Of a stretch of DNA of 64,000 bases, positions 63,086 through 64,000 are shown piece after piece. Both the position numbers and the translations under genes were made by a program. How positions within the stretch are numbered: the first letter of the stretch is position 1; every line of letters starts with the position of its first letter. This DNA comes from Ridgeia piscesae (lineage: Eukaryota > Annelida > Polychaeta > Sabellida > Siboglinidae): assembly GCA_025642075.2 (NCBI GenBank), contig JAODUO010000042.1, forward strand, positions 977,501 to 1,041,500. The letters are read 5' to 3'. The notes beneath the pieces are model-generated. The model saw nothing but the letters and a program-made list of their open reading frames with translations. It did no database searches and was not told the origin of the DNA.

Positions 63086-64000
63086 CATGTGTGTGTGTGG
63101 TGTTCATTCCAGGAAAAGTATGCAATATAACTTTTACATGCAGACAACCTATACATATACAACTGTATGTGAAGGCCCCCGAGGAGGCATGCATACATGT
63201 ATGTACATTGGTGGATGTGCATGTTTTGAAATAGCAAGATGAATGAATGAAAGAAATGTACTGATTGTATATACAGTGTATTATACAGGTATGTATTTTT
63301 TATTATAATTTGTATAACCTTCTAAAGTCAAGATTTATATTTGACATTGCCAGTCATAATTAGGTACTATTCATTTTATTCAATTCAAGCATGTTAAATG
63401 ATGCTAACTTTGTGCAAACTGTTTTCTGGTCTTTGAAATATGTTAATAACATATGTTTTCTTATAGAATAATGTTATACATTTATACCTACAGTGCAACA
63501 AAGAAATTTATCCTGGTAAATTCCTTTGTTGAAAACCCTGCTCTCTTGAAATATGCAAACACCATAGCAAGCAAGTACTGCAACATAAAACAAGTCATGC
63601 ATTTCATAGCAGTTCAAATTACCTCGAGTACTTCACATTTTCCACTTGTGTCATGAACTTTGAATGTTGTTAAAAACAGCAGTATAAAAAAGCTGTACTA
63701 TCAATATTAGGGCTATATAGACAAGGCTTTCTATATATTTATGTTTTGTGTGTGTTCAATGTAACCATGTAGCTGGGGCTACTTTGATACCTTTACTTAC
63801 GGTTGGTTATCATAAACCTGTGACATGGATAACACATTAAAGAGTCTATTCTAATATTAACACAATCACATTACGCATGTAATATAAAAAGCATAACTGA
63901 TCAAAACCTTATATATGTTTCAATTAGGTTCTACAATCATGCATCATCATAAATCACAATGTATCATATAATATAATCAATGACTGGTAACATATTACTT
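63083..64000. other. Presumed SPDYA-like intron, no exon recognised
   Basis: The preceding RINGO exon (expected to encode an FKRA...FFIAL-type helix) was sought on the minus strand and not found. The sequence is AT-rich without clear repeats. Confidence 0.5.

Noticed and set aside
63778..63830. Possible small SPDYA-like exon on the minus strand (CACAG then GTTTATGATAACCAACC then GTAAGT)
   Set aside because: Splice-like borders around 17 nt, but the encoded residues do not match the RINGO domain and the phase cannot be tested without upstream exons.

Overview
The window is nuclear DNA from an animal: AT-rich, split into many short exons with GT-AG introns, full of dinucleotide arrays, minisatellites, foldback elements, SINE-like repeats and one LINE fragment. 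The protein matches point to a marine invertebrate, most likely lophotrochozoan (mollusc- or annelid-like). The species cannot be fixed from sequence alone.

Six genes were rebuilt by joining exons; every exon join keeps the reading frame. (1) 704-8930 (+): TTC8/BBS8, the BBSome TPR subunit. Its N-terminal exons lie left of the window, and an apparent 1-base frameshift lies 22 codons before the expected stop. (2) 15552-11858 (-): ACTMAP (C19orf54-type actin maturation protease), complete, 302 aa. (3) 19290-31665 (+): an ARM-like / Ser-Pro-rich linker / TIR / SAM protein of 890 aa with a conserved TIR catalytic-type glutamate. (4) 41268-36389 (-): an M14 zinc carboxypeptidase with a signal peptide and a C-terminal membrane anchor. 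(5) 43958-57682 (+): a 979-aa protein with two tandem TRMT61B-type tRNA m1A58 methyltransferase modules, the second with degenerate catalytic motifs. (6) 63013-60349 (-): the 3' part of a Speedy/RINGO (SPDYA-like) CDK activator whose upstream exons lie right of the window. Genes 2 and 3, and genes 4 and 5, are divergent pairs. Nothing suggests the six share a pathway.

The most striking feature is that many intronic minisatellites appear to be amplified copies of the adjoining splice junction. At eight junctions in four genes, on both strands, the monomer carries the local 3' or 5' splice site plus a few exonic bases. In TTC8 the last coding codons and the stop codon have been amplified the same way. 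Three other arrays do not follow this rule.

Other points of interest: a microhomology-joined, order-swapped copy of an ARM exon 2 kb upstream of the source exon, a 100-bp near-perfect palindrome downstream of the TIR gene, a tandem duplication in which one copy has lost its exon, four foldback elements, and two stretches that look like poor consensus sequence.
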